DNA of 64,000 nt. Origin: Akanthomyces muscarius (Eukaryota > Ascomycota > Sordariomycetes > Hypocreales > Cordycipitaceae). Both the position numbers and the translations under genes were made by a program. Location of the stretch: positions 4,836,001 through 4,900,000 of the forward strand of contig NC_079242.1 in assembly GCF_028009165.1 (NCBI RefSeq), written 5' to 3'. Shown one piece after another: positions 20,690-32,132 of the stretch (positions within the stretch are counted from its first letter, which is position 1; each line of letters begins with the position of its first letter). The notes under the pieces were generated by a model. It searched no databases and was not told where the DNA came from. It saw nothing but the letters and a program-made list of their open reading frames with translations.

Positions 20690-22584
20690 ATGGCTTCCGC
20701 ATTCCTTTTCATCACAATTGCAGCAATTTCTGCTCTATTTCTTGCCGATAAATCTACTGCTGATGTACCACTGTTTACCGATCTCGGCAGGTATACCACA
20801 CTCGTTAATGCTTCGAAAGGCCTTCCCACGCAGACTTTCCGCTCCTCCGACATTATCGCCCCTATTTTCATGGTCAACTCGTGGGACAAAAGAAATGTCG
20901 ACACCGCGACGCATATGTTTCTGGGTGAAATGCCTGGTCCAGGGAAAGCTGGGCCGATGATCTTCGATGCCCGAGATCTGAGCCTCGTCTACGCAGATCA
21001 GCAATATCATAAGTCATTAAACTCGGATGTCAGATATATCAACGGCACGCGCTACTTGACTGCATTGGTCATGGGAGCAGAAAAGAATGCTGTATACTGT
21101 CTTGTGTTTGACGAGATGTACAGTTTAAAGTATAATATCTCAGTGCACGGTACGGAAGGCGACATGCACGAGCTACAAGTCACTCCAGAGGGCACGGTCA
21201 TTTTATCAACTGCTTTCTCAATACCATTTGACTGTTCTCCAGTCGGTGGGCCAAAATCCTGTACCTTGCGTGACAGTGGCTTTCAAGAAATTGACCTGAA
21301 CAGCGACACCGTGGTTTTTAACTGGTCAGCGTCAGCTCATTTCGAGATTTCGGAGTCATACTCCAAATTCAATAATACTTTTGACAGATACAGAGGCGTG
21401 GGTTACGACTTTTTCCACATCAATTCAATTGACAAGGTCAGTGACATCAACTTCGCGTCAGCGACAGCTCAAGCCACATTCTAACCGCTCGTTTTAGACT
21501 GCCAACGGAAATTACTTGGTGTCGAGTCGGAACTTGTGTCTACTGGTGCTCATTAGCGGCAGAGATGGCAGCATTATCTGGCGCCTTGGCGGCCGGCACA
21601 ACCAATTCTCGGATCTGAGCAATGGCACTGCCATTAACTTCAGCTGGCAGCATGACGCGCGCGTGCACCACATCGAGAAGCAAATTACACTCTTGGATAA
21701 CCATGCCAGCGAAACGGCTTACTGCAAAGGCAAATGTCAGACGCGTGGCCTAGTCCTTGAGATAGATTCCGATAAACTGACAGCTCGACGTGTCCACGAA
21801 TACTTCCATCCCGAGAGCATCAACTCTGAAGCTATGGGCAACCTGCAAGTTCTCGAGTCCGGAAATGTATTACTTGCATTCGGGTTCAATCCTGCAATTG
21901 TGGAATACACCATTGGTGGAGCTCCAGTCCTGGACATTCAGTTGGGAAATATTGGCGTCGGCTTTCAAGTAAACAATGGGGTTTACCGCGCCAGCAAATA
22001 TAACTGGACCGGCAAGCCGACGTGGCCTCCGAGTGTCGTAGTTGATACCCCTGAAAAGGGAATGGTAAATACAACTATATATTTGTCGTGGAATGGTGCG
22101 ACTGATGTCGCTTCATGGTCTGTTGTAAGTGCCATTGCCCAGTACCTAATTGCATTATTCTGACCTTCAGTTCGCTTCAAACGACTCTGCAACTGTGTGG
22201 AGAGAAAGCAACGTGATCGCACAGCATTACCGATCGGGATTTGAGACGACAATCCATTTCGACAACGAAAACAACTTCAATTGTATTGGCGCTGCTGCCG
22301 TATCTGCCACTGACGCGATCCTTGGCCGTACAGCCATCATTGACCTGAAACTCGGCGACTCCTCCAACCTCTACGATACTACATGTACTCATGTCATTTA
22401 CAGCTTGTCTGATACTTCAAAGCTATGCAAGCTTTTTTTGGGCATAGCTTTATTGTGTGGTTTCTATTATTTGCGAAAATTCAGGCACGCCGTGAGAAGC
22501 GAAAGGCCGATGCGCAGGTCCGCAATGGGAGAGGCGTCACGGTCGCAACTGGCAAAACAAACACGGGTTGAAGCAATGGAGTAG
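20690..22584 (+). CDS. membrane-anchored arylsulfotransferase (ASST family)
   Basis: Three exons, 20690-21436, 21498-22124 and 22171-22584, give 595 residues. The protein has a signal peptide (FLFITIAAISALFLA), a long beta-propeller-type region with the family's typical phrases (DMHELQVTPEGTVI, DGSIIWRLGG, WQHDARVHH), and near the C-terminus a single membrane span (LFLGIALLCGFYYL) followed by a short basic tail. ASST-family proteins move sulfate between phenols. In fungi they are common in secretory compartments and their donors are unknown. Asn-x-Ser/Thr sites are frequent, which fits a glycosylated lumenal domain. The His in HDARVHH could be the transfer residue. It closes the run of tailoring-type enzymes. 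With tyrosinase, both could act on a phenolic product. Confidence 0.83.
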
Positions 22585-25500
22585 AACAATTTCAAATCTG
22601 AAATTTGATACAAACTTATCTAAGCTAAAGTTGGCCATGGGACCGCGTTGCGGACATGAATGAGTCTTTGCATATCTACAATGCATGCGACTTCAGTCTC
22701 GATTCGAGAATTGCTGCAACTGCGGGTGCCTTCTCAGTACTTTCCATAGACAAATAAGCGCGGGGTTCGTTATGTTGACGGTGGTATCTGGGCTCGGTCT
22801 GCATTAGTACCGTTGGAAAAAATGATTGATAATACAAATGGGGATTCTCGGCGCCTGCTTTGACTTTGACGTATATAGTCGCTGCGAGGGCTAATTTCTG
22901 GGAGCTGGTGTGATGGCTGGAATCACCGCGATCCAACGAATGCCACCCAAATTTGTGGCCGTCCACATTTGGCGTAAAGAATTACTCGCTCAGAAACTGA
23001 CAGAAAAATCGTGCCAAGAGGAATCCCGTGACCAGAAGGAAGAATCAAAGGAATAAGTGGCAGCTCAAGTGAACAAAAACGTGGTATGCATTTGGCTAGG
23101 CATAGCTAAAAGTGTACGCCGGCATCTAGATAGTCGACACACTCCGTCGCTTCGCACATTAGCAATAGACCCGGTGGTGGTGACGAGGGAACTGTCGCTG
23201 TCGGCCCAGCCCATTAGGAGACAGACAGCCTTGTCGATGACGGTGGAAAGCCTCACACAGGGAATTTAGATCTTCACAAGAATGGCAGGGCGCCAGGTGT
23301 GGCCTGACAAAGAGAGGGGCTGCGCAGGGGTCATAACGTTATTATACACAATGACTTCTCTATCAACATGATATTGGTTTTTCTTTTCTTTCCTAAACTA
23401 TTTATCGATTTACTACTTCGTTTAGCTAAATTGCCTATCTTCTTTTCCTGAATTCTAGAGATACGCCTTTACAGTTAAATGCTATTGTATGGTTTCTCCA
23501 TCACAGTCCAGGGAAGCCACAAAGCGAATCTGTGGTTGTTTGGGCGCCGCGTTACATTTACAACAGAGGCCCTAGCGGAGGAAACAGGTGGCTTGGACTA
23601 GGATCGAGGGGGGGGTCTCGGGTGTGTGCGGAGGGGCCGGTTAGATCGTCTGCAGCTCTCCGATGTTTGTTGTACTCTTCATCTGTATTTGCCGGTCTGT
23701 GACGGTGGAGAAAATGACTGAGGGACGGTCGGCTCCATCAATGCAACAAGATTTAGGTTTAGGATTTCCACTGATAGGAGCAGCGAAATAAATACCAGGG
23801 CTGCCAATGATGATGCCCGCATCAGACGGCTTATACTGGATGTCATGGCCCCCACAGCCCGTAGTCAAACCAACGTCACTTGTGCAACGCGATGACGAAG
23901 CTTGTTCTGTATGGAGAAGAATGAAGAGTAGATCTCAAAGTTTCCTACAAGATCAGTAGGGTTTCCTATCTAGTTTTGCTGGCCCGCACTGTCAGGTCAC
24001 GGCGCAGTCACTGGTACCGATGGTGTCAAGCACCCACTACGGGTGGTGGGGATGAGACACATCTTTTCGGTAGCAATGCTGGCCCCTTTGTGAGTTTGTC
24101 TCTTTTTGTCAAGTCTCTGGCTTGATAGGGTCTCGGGCCTGCGAGGCATACTGCGTAAATACTATCCCGCATTGATTTTTTTTTTTTACCTCGGAGACGG
24201 GGCCATCAACAAAGCGGTCTTATATCTGCGGAGACCAGTCGTTTGGCTCCAGTTTAGATTTGCTGGTTACCGGCTCAACACCCGATAAGTTGATTGTTAG
24301 TTATGGGTCAGTGACGGGCTCGACCTGATTAAATCGACCCCGCCAACTTTAATGCCACTTTATGCCGGCAAATCGACATGCCTGTTGACTAGTGCCTGTG
24401 TCTAAAAGATTCCTCGCACGGACTGGATCGCCCGAGGCTGGCTCGCGGACCGTTCCAGCTGGATTAACAGCCAAGCAAAGCTCCGCCAAAACAGGGTGGC
24501 GCCAGGAGGGCTGACAGTTGACATGTCTGCTGGTGCAGCTGCTTGCTTGCCTTATTGGTTAGAGCCTTCTCCTGCCTTCAATAATAGAAACCATGGCCTT
24601 AAATTGCAAAAGCCTACGGATACGCACCCCCGGCCAAGCTTGCCCGAATGATTACAGTAATTCCACTCCTGCCTCAGCCTTTGCCCATGTGTCTTCTAGT
24701 CACTTGCGCTAATGGTGGGCCTGAATGGTAGGGAGAGCTCAGAACCAAGAAAAGGGCCGTGCGGGAGCGACTCGGAGTTGGGCAGGGGCATGACAACCTG
24801 ACAGCCGGCTGGGGAACGGCACAGAATGAACCGGACAAGGTTGTACGGGACGAAAATAGCGCTGTTCAGTATTTGTAGTGGACTAGGTCAAGTTTGAAAG
24901 CTAGATGGGTAGTTGAACCTCAAGCGGTAGCCTGTTGCCAAGCAGTGCGTTGCACTTCGATATCCTAATTGCCTGAACTTTTCGCGCGAGAGCCTTCTTG
25001 AGCTTGGCCGCGGGCACTGCTATAGATTTAGTGGTAAACCATTTCTTCGAGGTACCCTTGAACTCCCAGGTCCCTGGTTCCCAAGAGCTTGCTCTTTTCA
25101 GACGACCTGCGCACACATGTTTCTGCGCTGCTGCTTGTTAAACAGCCTGACAGGTGTAACAATCTGTCATCAGCAGCCGCTGATTGCTACTAGCCACGGT
25201 AGTACGAATTATGCGGAACTCGACTCTCACTGCAAGAAGGGACCATGTTCTCTATTGCTTTGTACGAGGCGTTGGCGGCCACGCTGAGAAGTTATCGTTG
25301 TAGTAATTGTAAACAAATGATCTGTATGCAAGGACCTGGCGATGGCGACAAAAAGTCAGGATGTCTCAATGCCCTTCCATCCCCTCTTGTAATGAGCGCC
25401 AACGCGAAATTCGTTCTGCATTCCTTCATCCAATCGTAACAGCCATTTATTGGCTTCAACTCCCTGCTCTGCCATTATTTGTTCGTCTCGACTCAAGAAA

Positions 25501-25756
25501 GATTTTTTGATCTTCGCCGGAAGGTTGTAATAAAAACATGGCGAGTCAGAGAGTCGTTTGGTGATCTTGCCGCTATTCTGGTCCGCTATCCTTGGATCTT
25601 CTCGCAGCACCTGTGATGATGTAAATGACTGTACGTAGTTGGAAAAGCTGAACACAATAGTAATAGGCTATGCGCAAATGGATTGAGTTTTCTGACAGGA
25701 CGTACTTCTACTCAAATGATTTCTTAGTAATGCAAGCTCTCATTGATCGTTCCGTA

Positions 25757-26233
25757 CTACTTCTTACCAGGAATGCACTTCTTGTATTGCTGGCCAAAAT
25801 CGGTCTGTATCGTGCTGCGGTCGCGCAATGGCGATGCTGACACTGAGGCTGCGGTTTTTGCAGAGGCTACCACAGGACTGGGCACACCCCAATTTCCGCT
25901 AATAGTGTTCACCGTGTGCATATCACGCGACGTGACGCAGCTTGGCTGCTCCGGATCTGTGCCTGGGGTGGCATGAGCTCGATAGCGAACGTCCGCTGTG
26001 TGGCGCAGGGATTGGGCGACGAAGGGCAAATCAAGATCCAGCCCAACGTCTACTTTCAAACGAAAAGAAATTTCCACAATATCAACGAATTCGAAGCCGC
26101 ATTTCGTTATGCAATCATCAAAACTGTCTTCCCAATGCTGAGCTGACTCTTCACGCATGCTCTCCGGGACAGGTAAAGCGTTAGCGTCGTTGTCCATGAT
26201 CTGTGGGAGACGGACTATTGCTTTGCAGCCCAT
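25757..26233 (-). CDS. hypothetical ORF, 158 residues
   Basis: Uninterrupted frame with an acidic N-terminal half. The segment HWEDSFDDCITKCGFEFVDI loosely recalls the WED..C...GFEFVD signature near the end of Irc6/p34-type adaptin-binding proteins, but the rest does not follow that family. The C-terminal part is Ser/Thr/Ala-rich. No intron was found. It may be a relic rather than a working gene. Confidence 0.25.
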   Translation of the reverse strand: MGCKAIVRLPQIMDNDANALPVPESMREESAQHWEDSFDDCITKCGFEFVDIVEISFRLKVDVGLDLDLPFVAQSLRHTADVRYRAHATPGTDPEQPSCVTSRDMHTVNTISGNWGVPSPVVASAKTAASVSASPLRDRSTIQTDFGQQYKKCIPGKK

Positions 26234-28592
26234 TCAAAAATACAATCAACATTGCTTTTGTGTCTTTGTTCTATATATATCTGGATAGTAACTTAGTCTC
26301 GGCAGCTGGCCGAAGCCGACTGTTGTCAACCGAACGGCTGTCGACGCACGTCCCGCCCATTCAGCACTTCTTTTTCAAGGAGACACCTCGTATACTCAGA
26401 ATTAACGACTCATATAGGCCTCTGGGCTATGCCGAGTGTTGGAGGTTTCTTGCGGTCAGACTGGGGAGTGTACGCTAGAGACCGTTGTGCATGAAACTCA
26501 AATTGGTTCGAGCTAACTTGCTGCCCGAGCCATCCCATCAACATGAAAGCTGTGGCGGCAAGGAGCAATCTCGCCCAAGTGAGACTCTCATGTGCGCATC
26601 AGCAATCAGGCTTTCGTACTTGTGTGTACACGTTACGACATGGCTACAATAGCCCAAATATAACCAGTATTCCATTTGCGCATTTTATCCATGATCACTC
26701 CCTCGATATTTCAAGACATTCTTGGACTTGACTAAGAGTCGGTATTCCTTGCCGTTCAAAGGGGTGTCATCAACGGCGGTACTTCGTTCTTGTAGTCTCT
26801 TTCCGCCCCCTATTCTGCCCCCGGCACTCGCTGCCAAAGCACAGACATGTTGCAGTGTGGTTACGCAGAAATAATTAAATCTGCGCTGACTAGTCTTCAG
26901 GGGGGCTTACAAAGTGTGGCACGCGTCGTATGCATTAAGTGGCGAACAGATGATCGATCACTTTTCCTTTACGCGTACGACGATAAGCCTAACGATTGAT
27001 CAATTCCATTTAGTGGGCGCGACGATAAACTTAAACATACGGCTTGCTTCCTTGGTGCATAAATAGAGCATGAATTGAGGAAGTACGAGGCACCTAATTG
27101 GCAACAGGCCACTGCTAGACCGAAACGAGACCAAAGCATCGAGCGTCTGGATCACATGCCGCATCCGGCCACCGTTAAGATTAGATCGCAGTCACGGCCC
27201 GCTACTTAAAGCCTGAGTAATTTTCATTGCAGCCTTGCTTCAAAGTTGAGCCTGGCACCCATGTAAGGCCTTAATTATCAATGAGTAGCGTCAAGGTGCT
27301 GCTCGAGCAATTGGCACTTAAAGAGAGGGGCAAGGTGACGATATGTGACAATCATGCTGTGACTTGGACCAAGATCTTTCTTGCATTTGGCTGTATTGCT
27401 GTAGCAAATGCGTGATCTAGCTTCGACCACTGGTGGCAGCATGTCAGCTACTATGAAAAAAAGCACGGCTAGCACGAAGAAGGTGATGGGGAAGATAGCA
27501 AGAGTTAGTGAGATTATAGCTAGTTACAGCAGATAGTTCTCGGGAATGACTGCGTTGATCACTGAAGAAGAGAATAGCCCTCCTTCAGCCCGTGGCTACT
27601 GCTTCGCGGCTTTATGGCTGCCTTTCCTCAAGTGACTCGCTATGACTTTATTATGGCGTCATGATATCTAATAAGGTCATCCAACGCTCTTCAAATTGTT
27701 CCTACTGGGGATTAGCAAGTCCTGAAAATCTTGAGTCAGCTTAACGTTTCTCGAGATACTCCTCGCGAGATGAGCGAGTCATTACACTGGCGTTATGCTT
27801 CGATGCAAACAAAACCACACTCGGCACATGAGCAAGACGTGACTGCAGGAATGATACTAGATGCAAGCACCCTCTCAGAACAGTAACCCGATATAAGTTT
27901 AGCCCAGCATGACAGGACACAAATCATTTCGTCGGATCACTATGCTCAGACGCTTTAGACACCAACCATACTCTTGTCTGCTACAGTGGCAACAACACAT
28001 GGGACAGAGTAACAGCGACGGTGGGCACCTTCCGGGTGTGCCTAGTTGCCTAGGTAATGACTGTTGTGGCAGCCGGTAACCGCAATCAGCCCCACGCTAG
28101 CTTCAAATTTCCAGATTCGGGGTAAAGTTGCTGCATATGTGCATCGGGTGGCGCGCAGCACGATTCGTGACAAAACTTAGAGCGCGTTGCGCTAGCATAG
28201 AAGATGCGCAGGCACAATATTGCTGCTCTCGCGCTGCTGCACCGCCGCCTCATTAAGAGCACCGGACGGACCAGCACCTGGTGAGCAGGTACCGGGATCC
28301 TGTAGCCTGAGTGGCGTCTGCTTCCTTGCCGAGCTCTTGGGCTACAGAGTGTTCAACGTTGCGGACAACTGAACTCGAGCCTGGGTTCTGACAAGGGGTG
28401 GCAACAGGCCATCTTAGAAAACCCGGACGCACACGGACGCCACATATGCGGGGGCCTTCATTTAACTACAATTGGGCTGGATGCGAGTCGCAGATATCTA
28501 GGCCGTCGGGTGATTGGCGCGCTTGCCCGTTACGTAGTCCAACCGAATCAGGGGTCGGAAGAGCGGCATTGTCACAATTTGAAGCTGGAAGA

Positions 28593-28611
28593 GGGGGGGG
28601 GGGGGGGGGGG
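28593..28611. repeat. G19 homopolymer
   Basis: An uninterrupted run of 19 G on the plus strand, unusually long for a nuclear genome and prone to slippage and assembly error. Confidence 0.9.
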
Positions 28612-28849
28612 CGCTGCGTCGTGGTGGCAGCTACGGGACCTCTTCACCTACTGAGTAGGATGGGTAAGTTCTATACCGTTGCTTGTACCTACCAGGATGG
28701 CCACAAGCTAGCAGGGGCTTGAGCCGTCTCTCTCACCAAAATCGAGGTACAAACCCCCTGTCCTCGATAAGGAATCAATCTCTTAGCGACAAATAGGTAC
28801 TCGCATGGGTGTACAACTTTCGCCTCATCCCAGTACGTCCTCGCACGCC

Positions 28850-28895
28850 AACAGCCAAACAGCCAGCCAAGCAGCCAGCTAGCAGCCAGCCGACT
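28850..28895. repeat. CAGCCA/AGCCAG tandem array
   Basis: Imperfect copies of a 4-8-base AGCCA(A/G)(C) unit follow each other. Low-complexity minisatellite with no gene attached. Confidence 0.6.
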
Positions 28896-29044
28896 TTGTA
28901 TGCTCTATTCCAACAATATTCAAATACTGGCATGGAGGCCTCTTCTGCCGTGTACACCGAGTGGCATGTGACTGACGCTGCGAGATGGCTGGTCGCTTGG
29001 CCGAGGCTGAAGTCGGAGCCCCATCGCAAACCATGAGCCGACTA

Positions 29045-29620
29045 TCATCGCAAGAGAGATGGAATAGTGATGACAGTGATAAGGTCACTTTTACGGTTGC
29101 AACAGTTTCCTATTCCGCTCGCCTTCTCCGACGAATGGCTCACCAAGCAGTGAGAAGCCGCTGGATGCTTTCTCGATGACCTAGACCTGGGTGATGGCTG
29201 ATAGACGACAGAATTTAGCTGGTCTAGAAGCGTGAACGGTTTCTCGAGCACTGTCAACTCCTCATAGAGTAAGGCTAGGTTGTCTATAATCTCGCTGAAG
29301 CCGGTGAACTCCCTTCTCATGATGTGTAGGCCTCTTTCAAAGTAGTGTAGCTTCTTGTTGACTTCGTCAATATGGCCAGTACTATACCGTTTTGAGTGCT
29401 CGAGGCCTATGGTTCGCCGCAGAACTACCCCATTGACTTGAATGGCCGTTTCTCTCTATTAATAAGACTAGCTTCTAAGCCCATTTTCTGCTTCTCTCTG
29501 GTCCTATCACATTTCTCTTGGTCTACGTCTAGAATCTTCCCTTTTGTTTTACCCTTGTCACCCGCGCGCCAGGATACCATGATAGACGGCTCGAAGTTTT
29601 CCAGTCTTAATTAGGTATAG
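29045..29620 (-). pseudogene. decayed gene relic, minus strand
   Basis: One frame from ~29610 reads LENFEPSIMVSWRAGDKGK onward to a stop near 29440. An overlapping second frame continues with NKKLHYFERG and REFTGFSEIIDNLALLYEEL to ~29045. Together they look like one alpha-helical, charged protein broken by a frameshift. The family is not recognised. Some of these helices recall N-terminal helical domains of fungal STAND proteins, but this is a guess. Confidence 0.3.
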
Positions 29621-30063
29621 AACCATGCACAGTGAAGTGTCTCAAACGTTCTTTCTTTCTATTCATGTATGGCCCCGTTTCACAATGTGCCTTGACTGGA
29701 TTGTAACCATACGGTGTACTCGCGCCGACTCTCGGGAGGCAAGTGTGTAGATCACTTTGGCTAGCGCCGATAAGCTAAGACATCTTTTGTGCGTCATTAG
29801 GAATTGATCGAGCTCTCCTCTGTTCCGCAATATATATAGCGGCCGGCGCCTTTTCACCAGATTATCGTTTCTAGTTGATGGGCCTCCTACGTAACACTTG
29901 GTCGCTACGGCTGAGATAATACTTGTGCGTCGAATTGGCTTCTACATTGTTTGCCCAGCAGAGACTTTATCAATAAATTTGAATCAACTCAACTTATTCA
30001 AAGCTTCACTTCGAATCACCAAGGCCCCCCAAACGCTTGCGATCCGAAGCAGCACGAGCAAAG

Positions 30064-30609
30064 ATGGAAGCTAACGAGTTAGGAGAGGTCATGGACGAGC
30101 TGAGGCAACACGCCTCAAGAATTTTTCATCGATTAGATGACCTAGAGGATATGTGGCAGTAGGTACTACTTTACTCTTGTGTATCTACACATAATTTTAC
30201 ACGTAGACAGGACTCCCGCGGTCGACAGTGCCCCAACAGCCCCGCCACTGCCTAGAACATTGCGCACTCCTGTCGACATCATGAAAGAACAAATAGGCAA
30301 CGATCAAAAACAAGACGTCTACACTCATATAATGACAATGGACCGTGAGCTTTATGGGCCACGTTGTCCGATATTGTACTGATCTTTGGGACAGTCTGGA
30401 CGATCGACATTATGCTACAATCATCTGGCCTTTCGGTAGACAAAGAGGGTTCGACAGCAAAAGGCGCAGATATGAAGGGAAAACGAACCTGCCTTCTGGC
30501 AGAGCTAGGGCTCGGAGACGGCGACAATTTTGACTCTCAAAGTGAGGTTATTGGCGGGAACGAGAGTCCTGTTGCTAGTGCTGCAAAACATGCTCTACCT
30601 AAGCCATGA
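30064..30609 (+). CDS. hypothetical protein, three exons, 147 residues
   Basis: Three exons, 30064-30158, 30211-30344 and 30395-30609, join in frame. Introns are 52 and 50 bases, with donors GTAGGT and GTGAGC and acceptors GTAGACAG and GGGACAG. TACTGAT, a good branch point, lies before the second acceptor. The N-terminus is an acidic helix (MDELRQHASRIFHRLDDLED). A Pro-rich linker follows (TAPPLPRTLRTPVD), then a hydrophobic-to-polar middle (LWTIDIMLQSSG) and a Gly/Ser/Asp-rich tail. No known domain is recognised. None of its exons alone would suggest a gene, but the splice signals and frame agree. It stands alone in the gene-poor stretch. Confidence 0.5.
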
Positions 30610-31760
30610 GCAGTGGCTACGAGTATACTTCGTAGAAGCTTTTATATTGTATCTTGTTGATAAATTTCTAATGTCCTCATATACCTTATAATCTTCTTAT
30701 GCATCTTAAATCTTGATTTATTGCAAGACTTTATTAATGGTTATAATGCAGCATTGGCAAGTCTAAAGACACGACTGATCTCCCTAGCCTCGTTCCCGTG
30801 GATTAAGAAATTTTAACCTCGCGTGCCCGCTCGACTTTCTCCAATTTTTCTTCCAAGCCGTGCCAGCCTAGACTGATTTCCGCACAATGGGGGGCGCTGA
30901 TGAGCACGACTACTACCGTTACCGGCCGCCCTTGACCGTGTTTCCGCTCACGACGAAGCGTACAACAACAGCCAACATAGAGCTCCCGGCCACCTCAGAC
31001 ATCGGGTCGGTTGTCAAGATCTAGTGTCTAGTTCTGTATCAATTCAGAATGTGTCAATTACCACTGGTGATGAGATTGCCCACCCAGTTCAAGCAGCGGT
31101 CGAAGCGTGCATCTGAGCCGGGCGCGCTATGACATAGTTGGGATGGAAAACTAATAGAACTTAATCTATACAGTCAGCGAGGCTTCAACTGACAGTCAAG
31201 TAAGCGACTGTATTGAATTGCTAGCCTACTGACGGTCTGGTAGACTTACTGCAAGTCGTTATGATTGATATCCGAGCGTATGCATATTGACCACGCGCTC
31301 TGCGGCAGATTTAACTGAGAGTACAGGTGGTTTCACTAGACGTTTCACGCAAAGTTCTCTCAGACGGAGGAGAGCCAAGCTTGCCCGGCAGTAATTATTC
31401 AACCATTACCGCAAGAAAAAAATAAGGATCCTTCGCTGGTTCGACATTTTGCGAGCTTGACTGCTTAAATAACACATTGATGATAATTAAATGGCCTATA
31501 CTGCCAGCTCTGTGACTGAAGTTTGCGCTTCAAAGGCCGCAGCGTCGCGCGGCGTAGGCGACCGAGACCAGTACGATGGCATACTTAGCGGTCCATGCGC
31601 CAACCTTGATGTATGATACGCGTTGGCTTGCTGGCGAACGGCTGTGGTTTGGAAGTTCGATTGATTCTATGTTCGACTCTTCGTCTTCCAGCAAAGAGAT
31701 TTCGGGATCTCACCATGTAACGTATAAGTCGAATTATACCACGCTGCTTTACAGTGAGGA

Positions 31761-31807
31761 AGCGCCCACTAACTAAAGCTATGTAGAGCGCTAACGTTAG
31801 TGGGCAC
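31761..31807. repeat. 14-base inverted repeat
   Basis: Arms AAGCGCCCACTAAC and GTTAGTGGGCACTT are complementary with one mismatch and are separated by ~20 bases. It directly borders fragment copy 3 and may be a transposon footprint or a terminator-like hairpin. Confidence 0.5.
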
Positions 31808-31819
31808 TTCCCCAGGAAT

Positions 31820-31915
31820 TGGTCTTGAAGGACATACAGAATAATCTCGCCGCTTGGATTAGCACCGCGATAAAGTATGTCGTGAAACATTCCATCCTCC
31901 AGATTGATGCGGAGT
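31820..31915 (-). repeat. degenerate gene fragment, copy 3
   Basis: This matches the right part of copy 2 (GACATACAGAATAATCTCGC and CATCCTCCAGATTGAT). On the minus strand it reads INLEDGMFHDILYRGANPSG and further, a longer in-frame stretch than copy 2 at this end. Confidence 0.55.
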
Positions 31916-32132
31916 CAGTTGTAAGAAACTCGGCGACCGTGTCTTCCGAACAATCTGGCTGTCATTTAGACCTCTCCCTTGTTTCGCGCGATTCATGCTG
32001 ATGAATGTCCACCGGCCACAGGAGCACATTCTAGCTCGGCACCTACAATCCACTTAGCTAGCTAGCACTTTCATCTCATTCATCCACATCGGCAGGACCG
32101 CAAGACAACGTACAACCTATAACAACTTCATC

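Larger units (their letters stand above)
22585..30063. other. 7.5-kb gene-poor stretch with decayed sequence
   Basis: Only short open frames with weak coding character are present. I could not join them into genes. Listed separately are a possible ORF at 25757-26233, a G19 tract, a CAGCCA tandem array and a minus-strand gene relic near 29.0-29.6 kb. No transposase or reverse transcriptase motif was recognised. Confidence 0.5.
30610..32132. other. 1.5-kb gap with repeat copy 3 and an inverted repeat
   Basis: No gene is seen. A copy of the degenerate gene fragment lies at ~31820-31915, and a 14-base inverted repeat lies beside it at 31761-31807. The last ~130 bases lead into the secreted MBL-fold gene. 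Confidence 0.4.

Noticed and set aside
22676..22966. 96-residue minus-strand frame just downstream of the arylsulfotransferase
   Set aside because: Fairly protein-like but has no recognisable motif, and no upstream exon was found. Left unannotated.
23641..23868. 75-residue minus-strand frame with TTGCGGHD and a two-Cys pair
   Set aside because: Could be the last exon of a small gene, but upstream sequence gives no start or signal peptide.
27278..27475. Possible small secreted protein with hydrophobic N-terminus, minus strand
   Set aside because: No ATG precedes the hydrophobic stretch, and an upstream exon could not be supported.
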